Part shown: positions 40,891 through 50,733 of the stretch, one piece after another
Layout: each line of letters opens with the position of its first letter
How positions within the stretch are numbered: the first letter of the stretch is position 1
Source of the DNA: Hydrogenophaga sp.
GTDB lineage: Bacteria > Pseudomonadota > Gammaproteobacteria > Burkholderiales > Burkholderiaceae_C
Direction: 5' to 3'
DNA length: 64,000 nucleotides
Assembly: GCF_019264445.1 (NCBI RefSeq)
Contig: NZ_JAHVAB010000084.1
Coordinates: forward strand, 1-64,000
Translations under genes and position numbers: made by a program
The notes under the pieces: generated by a model
Seen by the model: the letters and a program-made list of their open reading frames with translations, nothing else
Told to the model about the DNA's origin: nothing
Databases searched by the model: none

Positions 40891-41691
40891 TCACCGGCCC
40901 ACGGTCGAGACGGGAGTGCGAGGGCAGCCCAGCGCTGCAGAGATTTCCGCAGCGGTGGACCGAAGCTTGGGCACCCAGCTTTCATCGATGCGGTCAGCCG
41001 GGGCGGAGATGGAGAGGCCTGCCACCAGCTTGCTCTGATCGTCATAGATGCCCGCAGCCATGCACCGAACGCCCAATTCGAGCTCTTCGTTGTCGCGTGC
41101 GATGCCTGCCTGTCGGCATTGGGTGAGTTCGCGCTCCAGCATGCTCAGATGCGTGAGGCTGTTTCGGGTGTTACCGGCCAAGCCTGTGCGGGTCGCATAG
41201 GCGCGAACGCGTTGAGGCTCGTCGTCTGCCAGGAAGAGTTTTCCCACGGATGTCAGGTGCAGGGGGGCGCGCCCGCCAATGGCACGCACCACTTGCATGC
41301 CGGAGCGCTCGCTGTAGGCGCGCTCCACATAGACGATCTCGTCACCTTGGCGCACGCTCAAATTGACCGGCTGCTGGATCAACTTGTGCAACTCTCGCAT
41401 GGGCACCAACGCCGCATCGCGTACGCTCAGTCGCGCCTTCACCAGATTGCCGAGTTCCAGAAGCCTCATTCCCAGCCGATAGCTGCCTGCTTCTGGCCGG
41501 TCCACGAATCGCCCGATCGTCAAGTCGTTGAGGATGCGATGCGCAGTCGAGGGGTGGAGGCCGGTTTTCTCGCTGATCTCTTTGAGAGACACCGGCTCTT
41601 CACGGGACGCCAGCACCTCCAGCAGGTTGAACATGCGTTCGATCACCTGGACGGTGGGCGTGGCGGGCAATGTCTCGGAGCGTTTGGTCAT
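40891..41691 (-). CDS. IclR family transcriptional regulator
   Basis: 266 residues. An N-terminal winged helix-turn-helix (VQVIERMFNLLEVLASREEPVSLKEISEKTGLHPSTAHRILNDL) is followed by an IclR effector domain (LRMLELGN-like segment, VERAYSERSGMQVVRAIGGRAPLHLTSVGKLFLA and the C-terminal VAGLSISAPADRI). The target is not evident, since neither neighbour is a catabolic operon. It converges on pbpG. Confidence 0.92.
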   Translation of the reverse strand: MTKRSETLPATPTVQVIERMFNLLEVLASREEPVSLKEISEKTGLHPSTAHRILNDLTIGRFVDRPEAGSYRLGMRLLELGNLVKARLSVRDAALVPMRELHKLIQQPVNLSVRQGDEIVYVERAYSERSGMQVVRAIGGRAPLHLTSVGKLFLADDEPQRVRAYATRTGLAGNTRNSLTHLSMLERELTQCRQAGIARDNEELELGVRCMAAGIYDDQSKLVAGLSISAPADRIDESWVPKLRSTAAEISAALGCPRTPVSTVGR

Positions 41692-41779
41692 GGCGTCATT
41701 GGGTAGAGCGCGATTTTACAAGATGAAATACTCGAGCTCAATCCGCACCTGGGCCTCACTGAGTGCCACAGAAAAATTG

Positions 41780-42529
41780 CTACGCAGGCAGCGACGTCTT
41801 CTGGACCCAGTGCCCGCCGAGCAGCAGTTCGTGTGGCGCGAAGCCGGCCTTGTAGTTCATCTTGCTGCTCTGACCAATCCAGTAGCCCAGGTACACATGG
41901 GGCAAATCCAGTGACCGTGCCTGATCGATTTGCCACAACACGCTGTATGTGCCGTAGCTGGCCTTGTCGTCTGGCTCATAGAAGGTGTACACGGCCGACA
42001 GGCCATCGTTCAGCACATCGACGATCGACACCATCTTGAGTGTTGAAGGACCCCCATCAACGGACGGCTCATGGAACTCCACCAAGCGCGAATTCACCCG
42101 GCTCTGCAGCAGGAACTGCGTGTACTGATCAATGCTGTCGTGGTCCATGCCGCCGCCAGCGTGGCGGCTGTTCTGATACCGAAGATAGAGTTGGTAGTGT
42201 TCCGGGATGAAGCACAGCTTCAGAACCCGTGTGGTGAGGTTCTCGTGGAGTTTCCTCGCGCGCCGCTGACTGCGAGTGGGCGTGAACGTGGCCACAGGCA
42301 CGCGAAGAGGTATGCAGGCTTGGCAGCCATCGCAATAGGGGCGGTAAGTGAACATCCCGCTGCGACGAAAACCGTGGGTGACCAGGTCGGAGTAGGCGTC
42401 GTTGTGGATCAGATGGCTGGGCGTGGCGACTTGCGAACGCGCCTGCCGATCTGGCAGGTAGCTACAGGGGTAGGGCGCAGTGGCGTAAAACTGCAGCGCC
42501 TGGAGCGGGAGTTCTTTGAGAAGGGTCAC
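41780..42529 (-). CDS. bpt: Aspartate/glutamate leucyltransferase (Bpt)
   Basis: 249 residues. It transfers Leu from Leu-tRNA to N-terminal Asp or Glu, making a secondary N-degron signal for ClpS-ClpAP. The cysteine cluster [18 protein letters not shown] and the C-terminal [25 protein letters not shown] block are typical of the bacterial ATE1-like family. The GTG start at 42529 overlaps the aat stop in a GTGA, so the pair is translationally coupled. Confidence 0.95.
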   Translation of the reverse strand: MTLLKELPLQALQFYATAPYPCSYLPDRQARSQVATPSHLIHNDAYSDLVTHGFRRSGMFTYRPYCDGCQACIPLRVPVATFTPTRSQRRARKLHENLTTRVLKLCFIPEHYQLYLRYQNSRHAGGGMDHDSIDQYTQFLLQSRVNSRLVEFHEPSVDGGPSTLKMVSIVDVLNDGLSAVYTFYEPDDKASYGTYSVLWQIDQARSLDLPHVYLGYWIGQSSKMNYKAGFAPHELLLGGHWVQKTSLPA

Positions 42530-43296
42530 GCGCGAGGACCGTCGTCAGAGAGGATGTGCTGCCAGTATACGGGTTGAAACTCCCACTCAGGCCTAGCGTG
42601 CATGACCGCGAGACCGACGTGCTGGCAGAACTCTGCGCGTGGCATGAGCTGACCTCCCAGTGAGGCCAGGTGCGCCGTGTTCTGCTGGCAATCGATCAAC
42701 GGCACTTCGTGTGCGCGGCAAAAGGCAATCAAGGCGCTGAGAGCTATCTTGGATGCATCGCTCTGGCGGCTGAACATGGACTCGCCGAACACCATCGAAC
42801 CCAGGTTGATGCAATACAGCCCACCAACCAGCTCACCGTCGATCCAGGTCTCGACGCTGTGGGCCAGTCCGGCGGCGTGCAGCCTCACATACGCCTCTTC
42901 CATGGCGGGCAGGATCCAGGTCCCGAGCTGTCCATCGCGCTTCGTGTGGGCGCAGGCTTTGATGACCCGTTCGAAGTCGTGATCCATGCGGATGTCAAGG
43001 CGTTGCTCTCGCAGCAATCGCAGAATGGTTTTGCGCAGCGAACGGTGCAGTCGGAAATTCGAAGTCTCAAGCACCATGCGGGGGTCGGTGCTCCACCACA
43101 GAATGGGTTGACCGGCGCTGTACCAAGGGAAAATGCCGCGCGCGTAGGCGGCTGTCAATGTGGGCACGTCGAGTACACCACCCGCCGCAAGAAGGCCGGG
43201 CGCCGGGTCTGCCGGACCCCAGGCATGTTCTACGGGGGGAAATGCCTGCCCCGGTTCGAGCCAGGGCAACGCTCGGTGCGGTGGAGTGTGTGACAT
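42526..43296 (-). CDS. aat: Leucyl/phenylalanyl-tRNA-protein transferase
   Basis: 256 residues. It adds Leu or Phe to N-terminal Lys/Arg, the primary step of the bacterial N-degron pathway. Conserved blocks: [55 protein letters not shown], and [33 protein letters not shown], then the [16 protein letters not shown] segment. It is followed directly by bpt, so both N-degron ligases are made together. Confidence 0.96.
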   Translation of the reverse strand: MSHTPPHRALPWLEPGQAFPPVEHAWGPADPAPGLLAAGGVLDVPTLTAAYARGIFPWYSAGQPILWWSTDPRMVLETSNFRLHRSLRKTILRLLREQRLDIRMDHDFERVIKACAHTKRDGQLGTWILPAMEEAYVRLHAAGLAHSVETWIDGELVGGLYCINLGSMVFGESMFSRQSDASKIALSALIAFCRAHEVPLIDCQQNTAHLASLGGQLMPRAEFCQHVGLAVMHARPEWEFQPVYWQHILSDDGPRA

Positions 43297-43326
43297 GCCC
43301 GCTATTGTGCGCGGCCGTTGAACATT

Positions 43327-43680
43327 TCAGTAGGCTGTGCGCGATGTGCGCCGAACCACCCACCAGGCGACGGCCCCCATGGCTATGCCGATGCCGTCCG
43401 CGGCGAGATCCCACCACTCGCCATATCGCCACCCCGTGGCGGCCTGTGCCAGTTCAATGGCGCCTCCGTAGGCAAGCAGATACGCGCACTTTCTGATGGG
43501 GTCGCGGGGGTAGGCCAGCAGGGCGAAAAAGGCCAGGCACCCAAAGCCGACAGCGTGCTGGGCCTTGTCCCAGATATTGAAGCTTTGAGCGGGCAGCAGT
43601 GCCACAGGGAGAAGCGACCCCACCGTGATCGCAACAAGACAAAGCCAGAAGAACGCCTTGACAAGGATGCTGCTGCGCAT
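43327..43680 (-). CDS. VanZ family membrane protein
   Basis: 117 residues. It has about four hydrophobic helices: ILVKAFFWLCLVAITVGSLLPVALL, HAVGFGCLAFFALLAYP, CAYLLAYGGAIELAQAATG and LAADGIGIAMGAVAWWVV. The DKAQHAVGFGCLAFF and IELAQ...GEWWDLAADGIG motifs match short VanZ-like proteins. Function is unknown; VanZ is linked to teicoplanin resistance in Gram-positives but that cannot be assumed here. It is transcribed with or just after tRNA-Asn. Confidence 0.82.
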   Translation of the reverse strand: MRSSILVKAFFWLCLVAITVGSLLPVALLPAQSFNIWDKAQHAVGFGCLAFFALLAYPRDPIRKCAYLLAYGGAIELAQAATGWRYGEWWDLAADGIGIAMGAVAWWVVRRTSRTAY

Positions 43681-43700
43681 GGAGTGCTCGCTGAAACGAC

Positions 43701-43724
43701 AAAGGCCTTCAGATGAAGGCCTTT
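43701..43724 (-). terminator. Terminator downstream of tRNA-Asn
   Basis: AAAGGCCTTC (43701-43710), loop AGAT and GAAGGCCTTT (43715-43724) form a perfect ten-pair stem. It lies 15 bases past the tRNA 3' end on the minus strand and before the VanZ start. Confidence 0.75.
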
Positions 43725-43739
43725 GTGATGTGTGTTGGG

Positions 43740-43815
43740 TGGCTCCCCGACCTGGACTCGAACCAGGGACCTGCGGATTAACAGTCCGTCGCTCTACCGA
43801 CTGAGCTATCAGGGA
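43740..43815 (-). tRNA. tRNA-Asn (GTT)
   Basis: 76 nt on the minus strand with the 3' CCA encoded. The acceptor stem TCCCTGA pairs with TCGGGGA (one G-U pair), the D-arm is GCTCAGTCGGTAGAGC, the anticodon loop CTGTTAA contains GTT, and the T-arm has GGTTCGAGTCC. All stems close. Confidence 0.97.
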
Positions 43816-43911
43816 ACAGCCTCGAATTATAGCTTCGTTTTTCTGCTTTTTAGACGGTGCTGAAGTTTTGCAGGAATTTTGTCTGGCGCGCTTCTTCGCG
43901 CGCAGGCCCGG

Positions 43912-45021
43912 TCAGTCGGGCGATGGAGGCGACACGCCCAATGCCTTGTGCAGCCGAGGGCTTGTCGTGGTGTATTGAAGCATCACGTTTTTGCCCGGAA
44001 AGATGATGGGTGCTGCGCCGAAGGCGGCGAGCGCACACTCATGAAAACCGGACAGGATGAGCTTCTTTTTGCCCGGGTAGGTGTTGATGTCGCCCACGGC
44101 GAAGATGCCAGGTACGTTCGTCGAGAACTTCTCTGTGTCAACGAGCAGTTGCTTTCGCTCGATGTCCAGGCCCCAGTCGGCGATGGGGCCGAGTCTGGGA
44201 GAGAGCCCAAAAAACACGAGCAGCACATCAGCTGGCACCAGCCGCTTTTCTTCATCGGGGCTTGTCACTTCAACCGCAGACAGGCGCTCACCAGTCTCTT
44301 CAAAGTCCGTGACCTGACCGACGAGAAACGCCATCTCACCGCGTTCGCACAAGGCCTTTACCTTGCTCACTGTGGCGGGTGCTGCTTGAAAACTGTCGCG
44401 CCGGTGGATCAGTGTGACGCTCAGCGCTCGGTGTGTCTCGTGCTCCACAAAATACAGTGCCCAGTCCAGCGCTGAATCGCCACCGCCCACGATGACCACG
44501 CGCTTGCCCGCAAAACGACTGGGTGCCGCGACGCGGTAGAACAGCTGCGTGTTGTCGAACTTCTCCAGGCCACCCAGCTTCAACGGACGGGGTTGAAACG
44601 CCCCCACTCCTGCGGCAATGAAGATGGTCTTGGTCAGAAACCGCGTGCCCTTCGACGTGACGACGTGAAAGCGGTCATCCGCTTCCTGCCGCACCTGGAC
44701 GACTTCCTGCTCCAGGTGGAAGTGGGCGCCGAACGGTCGGATCTGCTCCAGCAGCCGCTCGGTGAGCTCGCGACCCGTGCACACGGGCAGACCCGGGATG
44801 TCGTAGATGGGCTTGTCGGGATAGAGCTCGACAGGCTGGCCGCCTGCGTAGGGCAGGGCATCTATCACGTGTGCCCGTATGTCGAGCAAACCCAGCTCAA
44901 ACACCTGGAACAGACCCACGGGGCCGGCGCCGATGACCACGGCATCGGTCTCGATGAGCGTCCCCGTCAAGGTCTCGATCGACTCATCCCGCACGGCGCT
45001 TGGGCCTTGTTCCGGCATCAA
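43912..45021 (-). CDS. Ferredoxin-NADP+ reductase, thioredoxin-reductase-like type
   Basis: 369 residues. It has the FAD motif [36 protein letters not shown] and the NADPH motif [20 protein letters not shown], and ends with [30 protein letters not shown]. It lacks the CxxC redox pair of thioredoxin reductases, which identifies the FNR group of that fold (Chlorobium/Bacillus YumC-like). It would exchange electrons between NADPH and a ferredoxin. The 7Fe ferredoxin gene lies nine bases upstream in the same operon, an obvious partner. Confidence 0.88.
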   Translation of the reverse strand: MMPEQGPSAVRDESIETLTGTLIETDAVVIGAGPVGLFQVFELGLLDIRAHVIDALPYAGGQPVELYPDKPIYDIPGLPVCTGRELTERLLEQIRPFGAHFHLEQEVVQVRQEADDRFHVVTSKGTRFLTKTIFIAAGVGAFQPRPLKLGGLEKFDNTQLFYRVAAPSRFAGKRVVIVGGGDSALDWALYFVEHETHRALSVTLIHRRDSFQAAPATVSKVKALCERGEMAFLVGQVTDFEETGERLSAVEVTSPDEEKRLVPADVLLVFFGLSPRLGPIADWGLDIERKQLLVDTEKFSTNVPGIFAVGDINTYPGKKKLILSGFHECALAAFGAAPIIFPGKNVMLQYTTTSPRLHKALGVSPPSPD

Positions 45022-45030
45022 CAGCGGAGG

Positions 45031-45360
45031 TCAGCGCACCAGCTCTGGCAGCTTGCCCGTGCGATCTTTCCAGTCGTCTGCGTCGTCCAGCGGGGCCTTG
45101 CGCTTGGTGATGCTTTTCCAGCCGGGCAGCTTTGCCAGATCGGCATTGAGCTGGATCATGTGCTGCTGGTCTTTGGGGAGGTCTTCCTCCGCGTAGATGG
45201 CGCTGACCGGACATTCGGGAATGCAGACCGCGCAGTCGATGCATTCGTCGGGGTCAATCGTGAGGAAGTTGGGGCCTTCGCGGAAGCAGTCCACAGGGCA
45301 GACGTCCACACAATCGGTGTATTTGCAGCGGATACAGGCTTCGGTGACAACGTGGGTCAT
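45031..45360 (-). CDS. fdxA: 7Fe ferredoxin (3Fe-4S/4Fe-4S), FdxA type
   Basis: 109 residues, the normal length for Azotobacter FdI-like proteins. The N-terminal cysteine pattern C-x2-C-x4-C-x3-CP ([18 protein letters not shown]) and the second set [12 protein letters not shown] can hold one 3Fe-4S and one 4Fe-4S cluster, with the usual ~50-residue C-terminal extension. It is placed nine bases before the ferredoxin reductase gene and 102 bases after cysN on the same strand. It may carry electrons to sulfite or APS reductase (inference). Confidence 0.95.
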   Translation of the reverse strand: MTHVVTEACIRCKYTDCVDVCPVDCFREGPNFLTIDPDECIDCAVCIPECPVSAIYAEEDLPKDQQHMIQLNADLAKLPGWKSITKRKAPLDDADDWKDRTGKLPELVR

Positions 45361-45462
45361 GGTGGTGATGGAATCGCGATGGAACCCCGGATTTTAGGCC
45401 GTCCCTGAACCCGGGGCGCTGACATGCCCTTGAGCAGGGCAGTCGATAGGGAATGGACGGTT

Positions 45463-46788
45463 TCAGTGCACCAGCAGGGCGCCAGAGGTGCGGTGGCTCG
45501 CGGTGTCCACCAGAACCAAAGACCCCAGCGTGCGTGAGCGGGCAAACGGCAGCGTCACCAACGGTTCCTGCAACGACAGCTCGATGTGGCCGATCGCATT
45601 GGGTTCGAGCTGCGTGGCGTCTTCTTCGGCCAGGGTGTGAATGTCCAGGCGGTGCACGATGCGCTTGACCTTGGCCTTGACCCAGCGGTGACCGTGCAAG
45701 GCCCAGTACACGCGGCCGGGCGCCAGCGTTTCGTCATCCAGCCATGCGATCGTTGCGCGAATCTCGCGGCTGCCGGTGAGTGTGGCGGGTGCATCGTTCT
45801 CTTCTACGGCGAGCAGCCAGTCGCCGCGCGACACGTCGACTTCACGGTCCAGCACGATGCCGGCGCTGTGGCCCGCCAGCACCGCCTGCGGGTGGCGCAC
45901 ATGGTTGAGCACTTGTGCGACCACTGCGGTTTGCCCGTTGGGCATGATGCGCACCGGCTGCCCTGGTTGCACGCCGCCCGTGGCGACGCGACCCCAGAAC
46001 ACGCGCCGCCCTTGCGACGTGTCGGCCGAGCTGCTGAACTTCTCGACCCACTGCACGGCAAACGCGAAAGGCAGCGTGCTGTCCGCCGGTGTGACCGGCA
46101 GGCTTTCGAGGATCTTCAGCAGGGTGGGGCCGCTGTAGCCGCACCAGTGGGCCTCTTCGCTGGTGTCCACCACATTCCAGCCTTTCAGCGCGGAAACGGG
46201 AACAACGGCGGTCACCGGGATGCCTGCCTGCTCTGCAAACGTGCGAAGCGCGTTTTCGATGTGCAGGAATGCCTTGGTGCTGTCTTCAACCGCATCGAGT
46301 TTGTTGACGGCGAACACCACGGAAGGCACGCGAAGCAGCTTCAACAACAGGCTGTGTCGTCGCGTTTGCGGCAGGAGCGCAAGGCCGGCATCGGTCCACG
46401 CGAGCTTTGTCGCATCGACGAGCACGACAGCTGCGTCGGCGCTGGAGGCCGCGGTGACCATGTTGCGCGTGTATTGCTCGTGACCGGGCGCATCTCCGAT
46501 GATGAACTTGCGCGCTTCGGTGCTGAAGTACCGGTAGGCCACATCGATGGTGATGCCTTGCTCGCGTTCGGCCGAGAGGCCGTCGGTGAGCAGGGCGAGA
46601 TCGGTCTGACCATGGCGCTGCACGCCAGCCAGGTGGTCTTGCAGCACCGCCTTGCTGTCGACCAGCAGCCGGCCAATCAGTGTGCTCTTGCCATCGTCCA
46701 CGCTGCCGCACGTGATGAGGCGCAGCGCTGAACGCGTATCGACGGGCCCGTTGGCAACGGTTGGGGTGGGGGTGGGGGTCGTGATCAT
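45463..46788 (-). CDS. cysN: Sulfate adenylyltransferase subunit 1 (GTPase)
   Basis: 441 residues. The regulatory GTPase subunit of ATP sulfurylase. G motifs are complete: P-loop GSVDDGKSTLIGRLL, DAPGHEQYTRNM and NKLDAV, followed by EF-Tu-like beta-barrel domains. There is no C-terminal APS kinase (CysC) fusion, which agrees with direct APS reduction by the neighbouring CysH. Last gene of the operon, 25 bases after cysD. Confidence 0.96.
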   Translation of the reverse strand: MITTPTPTPTVANGPVDTRSALRLITCGSVDDGKSTLIGRLLVDSKAVLQDHLAGVQRHGQTDLALLTDGLSAEREQGITIDVAYRYFSTEARKFIIGDAPGHEQYTRNMVTAASSADAAVVLVDATKLAWTDAGLALLPQTRRHSLLLKLLRVPSVVFAVNKLDAVEDSTKAFLHIENALRTFAEQAGIPVTAVVPVSALKGWNVVDTSEEAHWCGYSGPTLLKILESLPVTPADSTLPFAFAVQWVEKFSSSADTSQGRRVFWGRVATGGVQPGQPVRIMPNGQTAVVAQVLNHVRHPQAVLAGHSAGIVLDREVDVSRGDWLLAVEENDAPATLTGSREIRATIAWLDDETLAPGRVYWALHGHRWVKAKVKRIVHRLDIHTLAEEDATQLEPNAIGHIELSLQEPLVTLPFARSRTLGSLVLVDTASHRTSGALLVH

Positions 46789-46813
46789 GTCGGCATCCGG
46801 TATGTGAAGCGGC

Positions 46814-47773
46814 TCAGAAGTAGCCGTCTTTCTTGCGTTTTTCCATCGAGGCGTCGGACGTCTTGTCGTCCATGCGGGTCGCGCCGCGCTCGCTGACCTC
46901 GGCGGCCAGGGTCTCGATCACGATGTCGTCTGCGGTGGCCGCCAGGCTTTCGACCGGGCAGGTGCAAGTGATGTCACCCACGGTTCGAAAACGCACGTCG
47001 CGCAGTTGCACTTGTTCGCCATCGCGCGGCGGGGTGAGTTCGGTCACGGGGACCAGCAGGCCGCGGCGATCCACCACTTCGCGCTGGTGGGTGTAGTAGA
47101 TCGACGGCAGGGCAATGTTTTCGCGTGCGATGTATTGCCACACGTCGAGCTCGGTCCAGTTGCTGATGGGGAACACGCGGAAGTGCTCGCCCATGTGCAG
47201 GCGGGTGTTGAACAGCGTCCAGAGTTCGGGGCGTTGGGCCTTGGGTTGCCATTGGCCGAAACTGTCGCGATGGCTGAAGATGCGCTCCTTGGCGCGCGCC
47301 TTCTCTTCGTCACGCCGCGCGCCACCGATGAGGGCATCGAAACGGAATTCCTCGATGGCTTCGAGCAGGGTCACGGACTGGTGCACGTTGCGGCTCTCAC
47401 CGGGGTGCGCCAGGCGAACGGTGCCGCGCGCCATCGAGTCCTCGACACTGCGCACGATCAGCTCTGCGCCCAGCTCCTTGGCGCGCAGGTCCCGGAAGTC
47501 CGTCACCTCCGGAAAGTTGTGCCCGGTGTCAATCATCAGTAGCGGGTAGGGGATGCGCCCGGCGCCAAAGGCTTTCTCGGCGCACTTGAGCATGACGAGC
47601 GAGTCTTTGCCACCCGAGAAAAGCAGGGCGGGGCGTTCGAACGCAGCGGCAACTTCACGCAGGATGAAAATGGTCTCTTCTTCCAGGGCGTCCAGGTGGG
47701 CATTGCTCAGCTGGTGGTCGTTGGCGTGTTGCAGGGCTGCCTGGATCACGGCGGATTCGGTGCGGGCGTTCAT
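46814..47773 (-). CDS. cysD: Sulfate adenylyltransferase subunit 2
   Basis: 319 residues from the ATG at 47773. The catalytic subunit of ATP sulfurylase, which makes APS from sulfate and ATP. The PP-loop LLFSGGKDSLVMLKCAEKAF, the MIDTGHNFPEVTDFRD segment, FDALIGGARRDEEKARAKERIFSHRD and the WTELDVWQYI block are family-specific. The protein ends KRKKDGYF as in other CysD. Its start overlaps the cysH stop by four bases. Confidence 0.97.
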   Translation of the reverse strand: MNARTESAVIQAALQHANDHQLSNAHLDALEEETIFILREVAAAFERPALLFSGGKDSLVMLKCAEKAFGAGRIPYPLLMIDTGHNFPEVTDFRDLRAKELGAELIVRSVEDSMARGTVRLAHPGESRNVHQSVTLLEAIEEFRFDALIGGARRDEEKARAKERIFSHRDSFGQWQPKAQRPELWTLFNTRLHMGEHFRVFPISNWTELDVWQYIARENIALPSIYYTHQREVVDRRGLLVPVTELTPPRDGEQVQLRDVRFRTVGDITCTCPVESLAATADDIVIETLAAEVSERGATRMDDKTSDASMEKRKKDGYF

Positions 47774-48519
47774 GCTGGGGTCCGTTCGATGGTCGATACG
47801 AGGGGTTCGGTGGCAGGCTGCACATGCAGCCCGCATTCCTTGGCGCTTTCCTGTTCCCACCACCACCGGCCAGCGCGAAAGTCTTCGCCGACGCTGATGG
47901 CGCGCGTGCAGGGTGCGCAGCCGATGCTGGGGAAAAACTGGTCGTGGAGCGCGTTGTAGTCCAGCTGATGCGTGGCAATGAAGTGCCAGACATCGCCCCA
48001 CGTCCATTCAACGATGGGACTGACCTTGATGCGATCGGGCTCCTGCACGATCTCGCCGACCTCGGCGCGCGCGTTGGATTGCTCGCGCCGCAAACCGGTG
48101 ATCCAGCCCTGGTGGCCCGCCAGCGCACGGGCGAGCGGCTCCATCTTGCGGATGTCGCAGCAGGCCTTGCGCAGCTCGATGCTCTGGTACATGGCTTCTT
48201 CGCCGTTTTTGCGCACGAATTGGATGACCGACTCCTGACGGGGCCGAAACACCTGCACGCTCATGCCGTAGCGCTGTTCGATCTTCGGAATCAGGGCAAG
48301 GGTTTCTGCGTGCAGCTTGCCGGTCTCCAGCACGAACACGCTGGCCTGGATGCCCGCCAGGTGCATGAGGTGGGTGACCACCATGTCTTCCGCGCCGAGG
48401 CTGGAGGCTTGTGTCAGCTTCGGGTGGCTGGCGGCCGTTTCTTGCAGGAGCGCGATGCTGCGCTCGACTTTCGCCGTGAAGTCGGCGGAAGGGCGGTTGT
48501 AGAGGGCGATGGCGGTCAT
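47770..48519 (-). CDS. cysH: Adenylyl-sulfate (APS) reductase, iron-sulfur type
   Basis: 249 residues from the ATG at 48519. The cysteine pair in RKACCDIRKMEPL and the CAPC motif (SIGCAPCTRAISVGEDF) supply the four ligands of a [4Fe-4S] cluster, which marks APS reductase rather than the cluster-free PAPS reductase of E. coli. The catalytic ECGLH is at the C-terminus. It reduces APS to sulfite using thioredoxin-type donors. Thirteen bases after the DUF934 gene. Confidence 0.95.
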   Translation of the reverse strand: MTAIALYNRPSADFTAKVERSIALLQETAASHPKLTQASSLGAEDMVVTHLMHLAGIQASVFVLETGKLHAETLALIPKIEQRYGMSVQVFRPRQESVIQFVRKNGEEAMYQSIELRKACCDIRKMEPLARALAGHQGWITGLRREQSNARAEVGEIVQEPDRIKVSPIVEWTWGDVWHFIATHQLDYNALHDQFFPSIGCAPCTRAISVGEDFRAGRWWWEQESAKECGLHVQPATEPLVSTIERTPA

Positions 48520-48532
48520 GGCGGTGTGGCGC

Positions 48533-48925
48533 TCAGGCGGTGGCGGCGAAATGCGGCGCTGTGCGCACGGCATCGCCCTGGTAGAAGGCCGGATAGTGAT
48601 CGAGCAGCGACTGGCCATGCTCGAGGTTCTGGTCGGCGCGCAGCACGGCCTGGCTGAAGCCGCTGCGCTGCATCTGCAGCAGCTGATCGATCAGCACGTC
48701 GCCCGTGGCCCGGATCTGCCCTGAAAACCCCAGGCGGCGGCGCAGCAGGAAAGCCTGGCTGAACGCCCGGCCGTCGCTGAATTTGGGGAAGTGGAGCTCG
48801 ATCACCTGAATGCCGCCAAGATCGGCATCCCGTGGGTCGGCGTCGTTGGTGATGGACAGGCGCTGCGCCTCGGCCTCGGTGGCCACGAAGGTGTCGGCTT
48901 TGAAGAGTTCCAGTTTCTGGGTCAT
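48533..48925 (-). CDS. DUF934 domain protein of sulfite reduction
   Basis: 130 residues from the ATG at 48925. The core IQVIELHFPKFSDGRAFSQAFLLRRRLGFSGQIRATGDVLIDQLLQMQRSGFSQAVLR is the DUF934 (PF06073) family, which is nearly always encoded next to CysI-type sulfite reductases. Its biochemical role is not established; its fixed place between cysI and cysH suggests a partner or assembly role. Gaps of 10 and 13 bases on either side imply one transcript. Confidence 0.92.
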   Translation of the reverse strand: MTQKLELFKADTFVATEAEAQRLSITNDADPRDADLGGIQVIELHFPKFSDGRAFSQAFLLRRRLGFSGQIRATGDVLIDQLLQMQRSGFSQAVLRADQNLEHGQSLLDHYPAFYQGDAVRTAPHFAATA

Positions 48926-48935
48926 GGGTCGGTCC

Positions 48936-50711
48936 TCAGGCCGTGGCTCGGGCCGTGCTGGTGCGCACCGCGTTCGCGGCGAGCTTGAAGGGGTCGGCGC
49001 CCGTGCGGCGCAGGGTGGCCACAAAGGTTTCGGTGCCGTGGCGTTGCGTGCGGTAGGTGTCGAGCAGGGCCTCGATCACGTCGGGCACTTCGCTCGCAGC
49101 GAACGAAGGGCCGATCACCTTGCCTGGCGTGGCTTCGCCGGACAGACGCGTGCCGTCCGAGCCGCCCAGCGTGACCTGGTACCACTCCTGGCCGTCCTTG
49201 TCGACGCCCAGGATGCCGATGTGGCCGCTGTGGTGGTGGCCGCAGGAGTTGATGCAGCCACTGATGTGCAGATCGATCTCGCCGAGGTCATGCAACTCGT
49301 CGAGGTCTTTGTAGCGGCCCAGAATGGCTTGGGCCAGCGGCAGCGACCGCGCGTTGGCGAGATCGCAGAAATCGCCGCCGGGGCAGGCAATCATGTCGGT
49401 GAGCAAGCCGATGTTGGGCTTGGCCAGACCCAGACGACGCGCCTCACGCCAGAGCTCGGGCAGCGCATCGCAACGCACCCATGGCAGCAGCAGGTTTTGC
49501 TCGTGCGTCACGCGGGCTTCACCAGCAGAGAAACGCTCGGCCAGATCGGCCGCACGCTCCAGTTGCTCGGCGGTGGCGTCTCCCGGCGCTTGACCAAAGC
49601 GCTTGAACGACAGCGTGACCGCGCGCAAATCGGGGTTCTGGTGGGGCTTGACGTTCTGCTGCAGCCAGCGGCTGAACTCCACATCGTCTTCTGCGGCAGC
49701 CTTGAGGATGTGGGCAATCTTGGCGTCGGCGCTCTTGCGGTCGCACTGCAGGGCGGGCGGCACGAAGAAGGCGCTCACCCGGTCCAGTTCGGCCTGGCTG
49801 ATGGTGTGAGGCGCGCCATCGCGCTCGATGATGTCGCGGTACTCGGCTTCCACCTGATCGATGTACGCCTGACCCTCGGCCTTCACGAGGATCTTGATGC
49901 GGGCCTTGTAGATGTTGTCACGGCGGCCGAATCGGTTGTAGGCGCGCACCACCGCTTCGAGGTAGTTCAGGATCTGGTTCCACGGCAGGAACTCGCGAAT
50001 CACGGAACCGATGATGGGTGTGCGGCCCATGCCGCCACCCACGCGCACCTGGAAGCCCAGTTCGCCGTCCACGTTGCGCAGCAGGCGAAGGCCGACGTCG
50101 TGCCAGGGCGTGGCAGCGCGGTCTTCACGCGCTCCGGTGATCGCGACCTTGAACTTGCGCGGCAGGAAGGCGAACTCGGGATGCAGCGTGCTCCACTGGC
50201 GCAGGATTTCCGCGAATGGCCGCGGGTCCGCCACTTCGTCTACCGCGATGCCGGCCAGTGCGTCCGTGGTGATGTTGCGGATGCAGTTGCCGCTGGTCTG
50301 GATGCCATGCATGCCCACGCTGGCCAGCAGGTCCATGACGTCGGCCGAGCGGGCCAGCGGGATCCAGTTGTATTGCACGTTCTGCCGCGTGGTGAAGTGG
50401 CCGCAGCGATCGGGCAAGGTGGGCACTTCAGACAGGCCCGCGTTGGCTTTGGAGACGTCGTGGTCTTCCTTGTGGTCAAACTCCCGCGCAATGCGGGCCA
50501 GCACGCGCAGCTGCGGGCTGGAAATCTCACCGTAGGGCACGGCCACGCGCAGCATGGGTGCAAAGCGCTGCACGTACCAGCCGTTCTGCAGGCGCAATGG
50601 CTTGAACTCGTCTTCTTTCAGCGAGCCTGCCTGCCAGCGGGTGAGCTGGTCACGGAACTGGTTGGCGCGCAATTGCACGAACTGGCGGTCAAATTCGGTG
50701 TATTGGTACAT
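48936..50711 (-). CDS. cysI: Sulfite (nitrite) reductase hemoprotein, siroheme-[4Fe-4S]
   Basis: 591 residues. Two ferredoxin-like half domains and two siroheme domains are seen: RCGHFTTRQNVQYNWIPL and SGNCIRNITTDALAG in the first half, and the cluster ligands C-x5-C (ACPGGDFCDLA) and C-x3-C (SGCINSCGHHHSGHIG) in the second. It reduces sulfite to sulfide with six electrons. No CysJ flavoprotein accompanies it, so it probably takes electrons from ferredoxin. Second gene of the operon, 22 bases after the TauE-like gene. Confidence 0.94.
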   Translation of the reverse strand: MYQYTEFDRQFVQLRANQFRDQLTRWQAGSLKEDEFKPLRLQNGWYVQRFAPMLRVAVPYGEISSPQLRVLARIAREFDHKEDHDVSKANAGLSEVPTLPDRCGHFTTRQNVQYNWIPLARSADVMDLLASVGMHGIQTSGNCIRNITTDALAGIAVDEVADPRPFAEILRQWSTLHPEFAFLPRKFKVAITGAREDRAATPWHDVGLRLLRNVDGELGFQVRVGGGMGRTPIIGSVIREFLPWNQILNYLEAVVRAYNRFGRRDNIYKARIKILVKAEGQAYIDQVEAEYRDIIERDGAPHTISQAELDRVSAFFVPPALQCDRKSADAKIAHILKAAAEDDVEFSRWLQQNVKPHQNPDLRAVTLSFKRFGQAPGDATAEQLERAADLAERFSAGEARVTHEQNLLLPWVRCDALPELWREARRLGLAKPNIGLLTDMIACPGGDFCDLANARSLPLAQAILGRYKDLDELHDLGEIDLHISGCINSCGHHHSGHIGILGVDKDGQEWYQVTLGGSDGTRLSGEATPGKVIGPSFAASEVPDVIEALLDTYRTQRHGTETFVATLRRTGADPFKLAANAVRTSTARATA

Positions 50712-50733
50712 CGTCGTCGTGGGTCTACGGAAA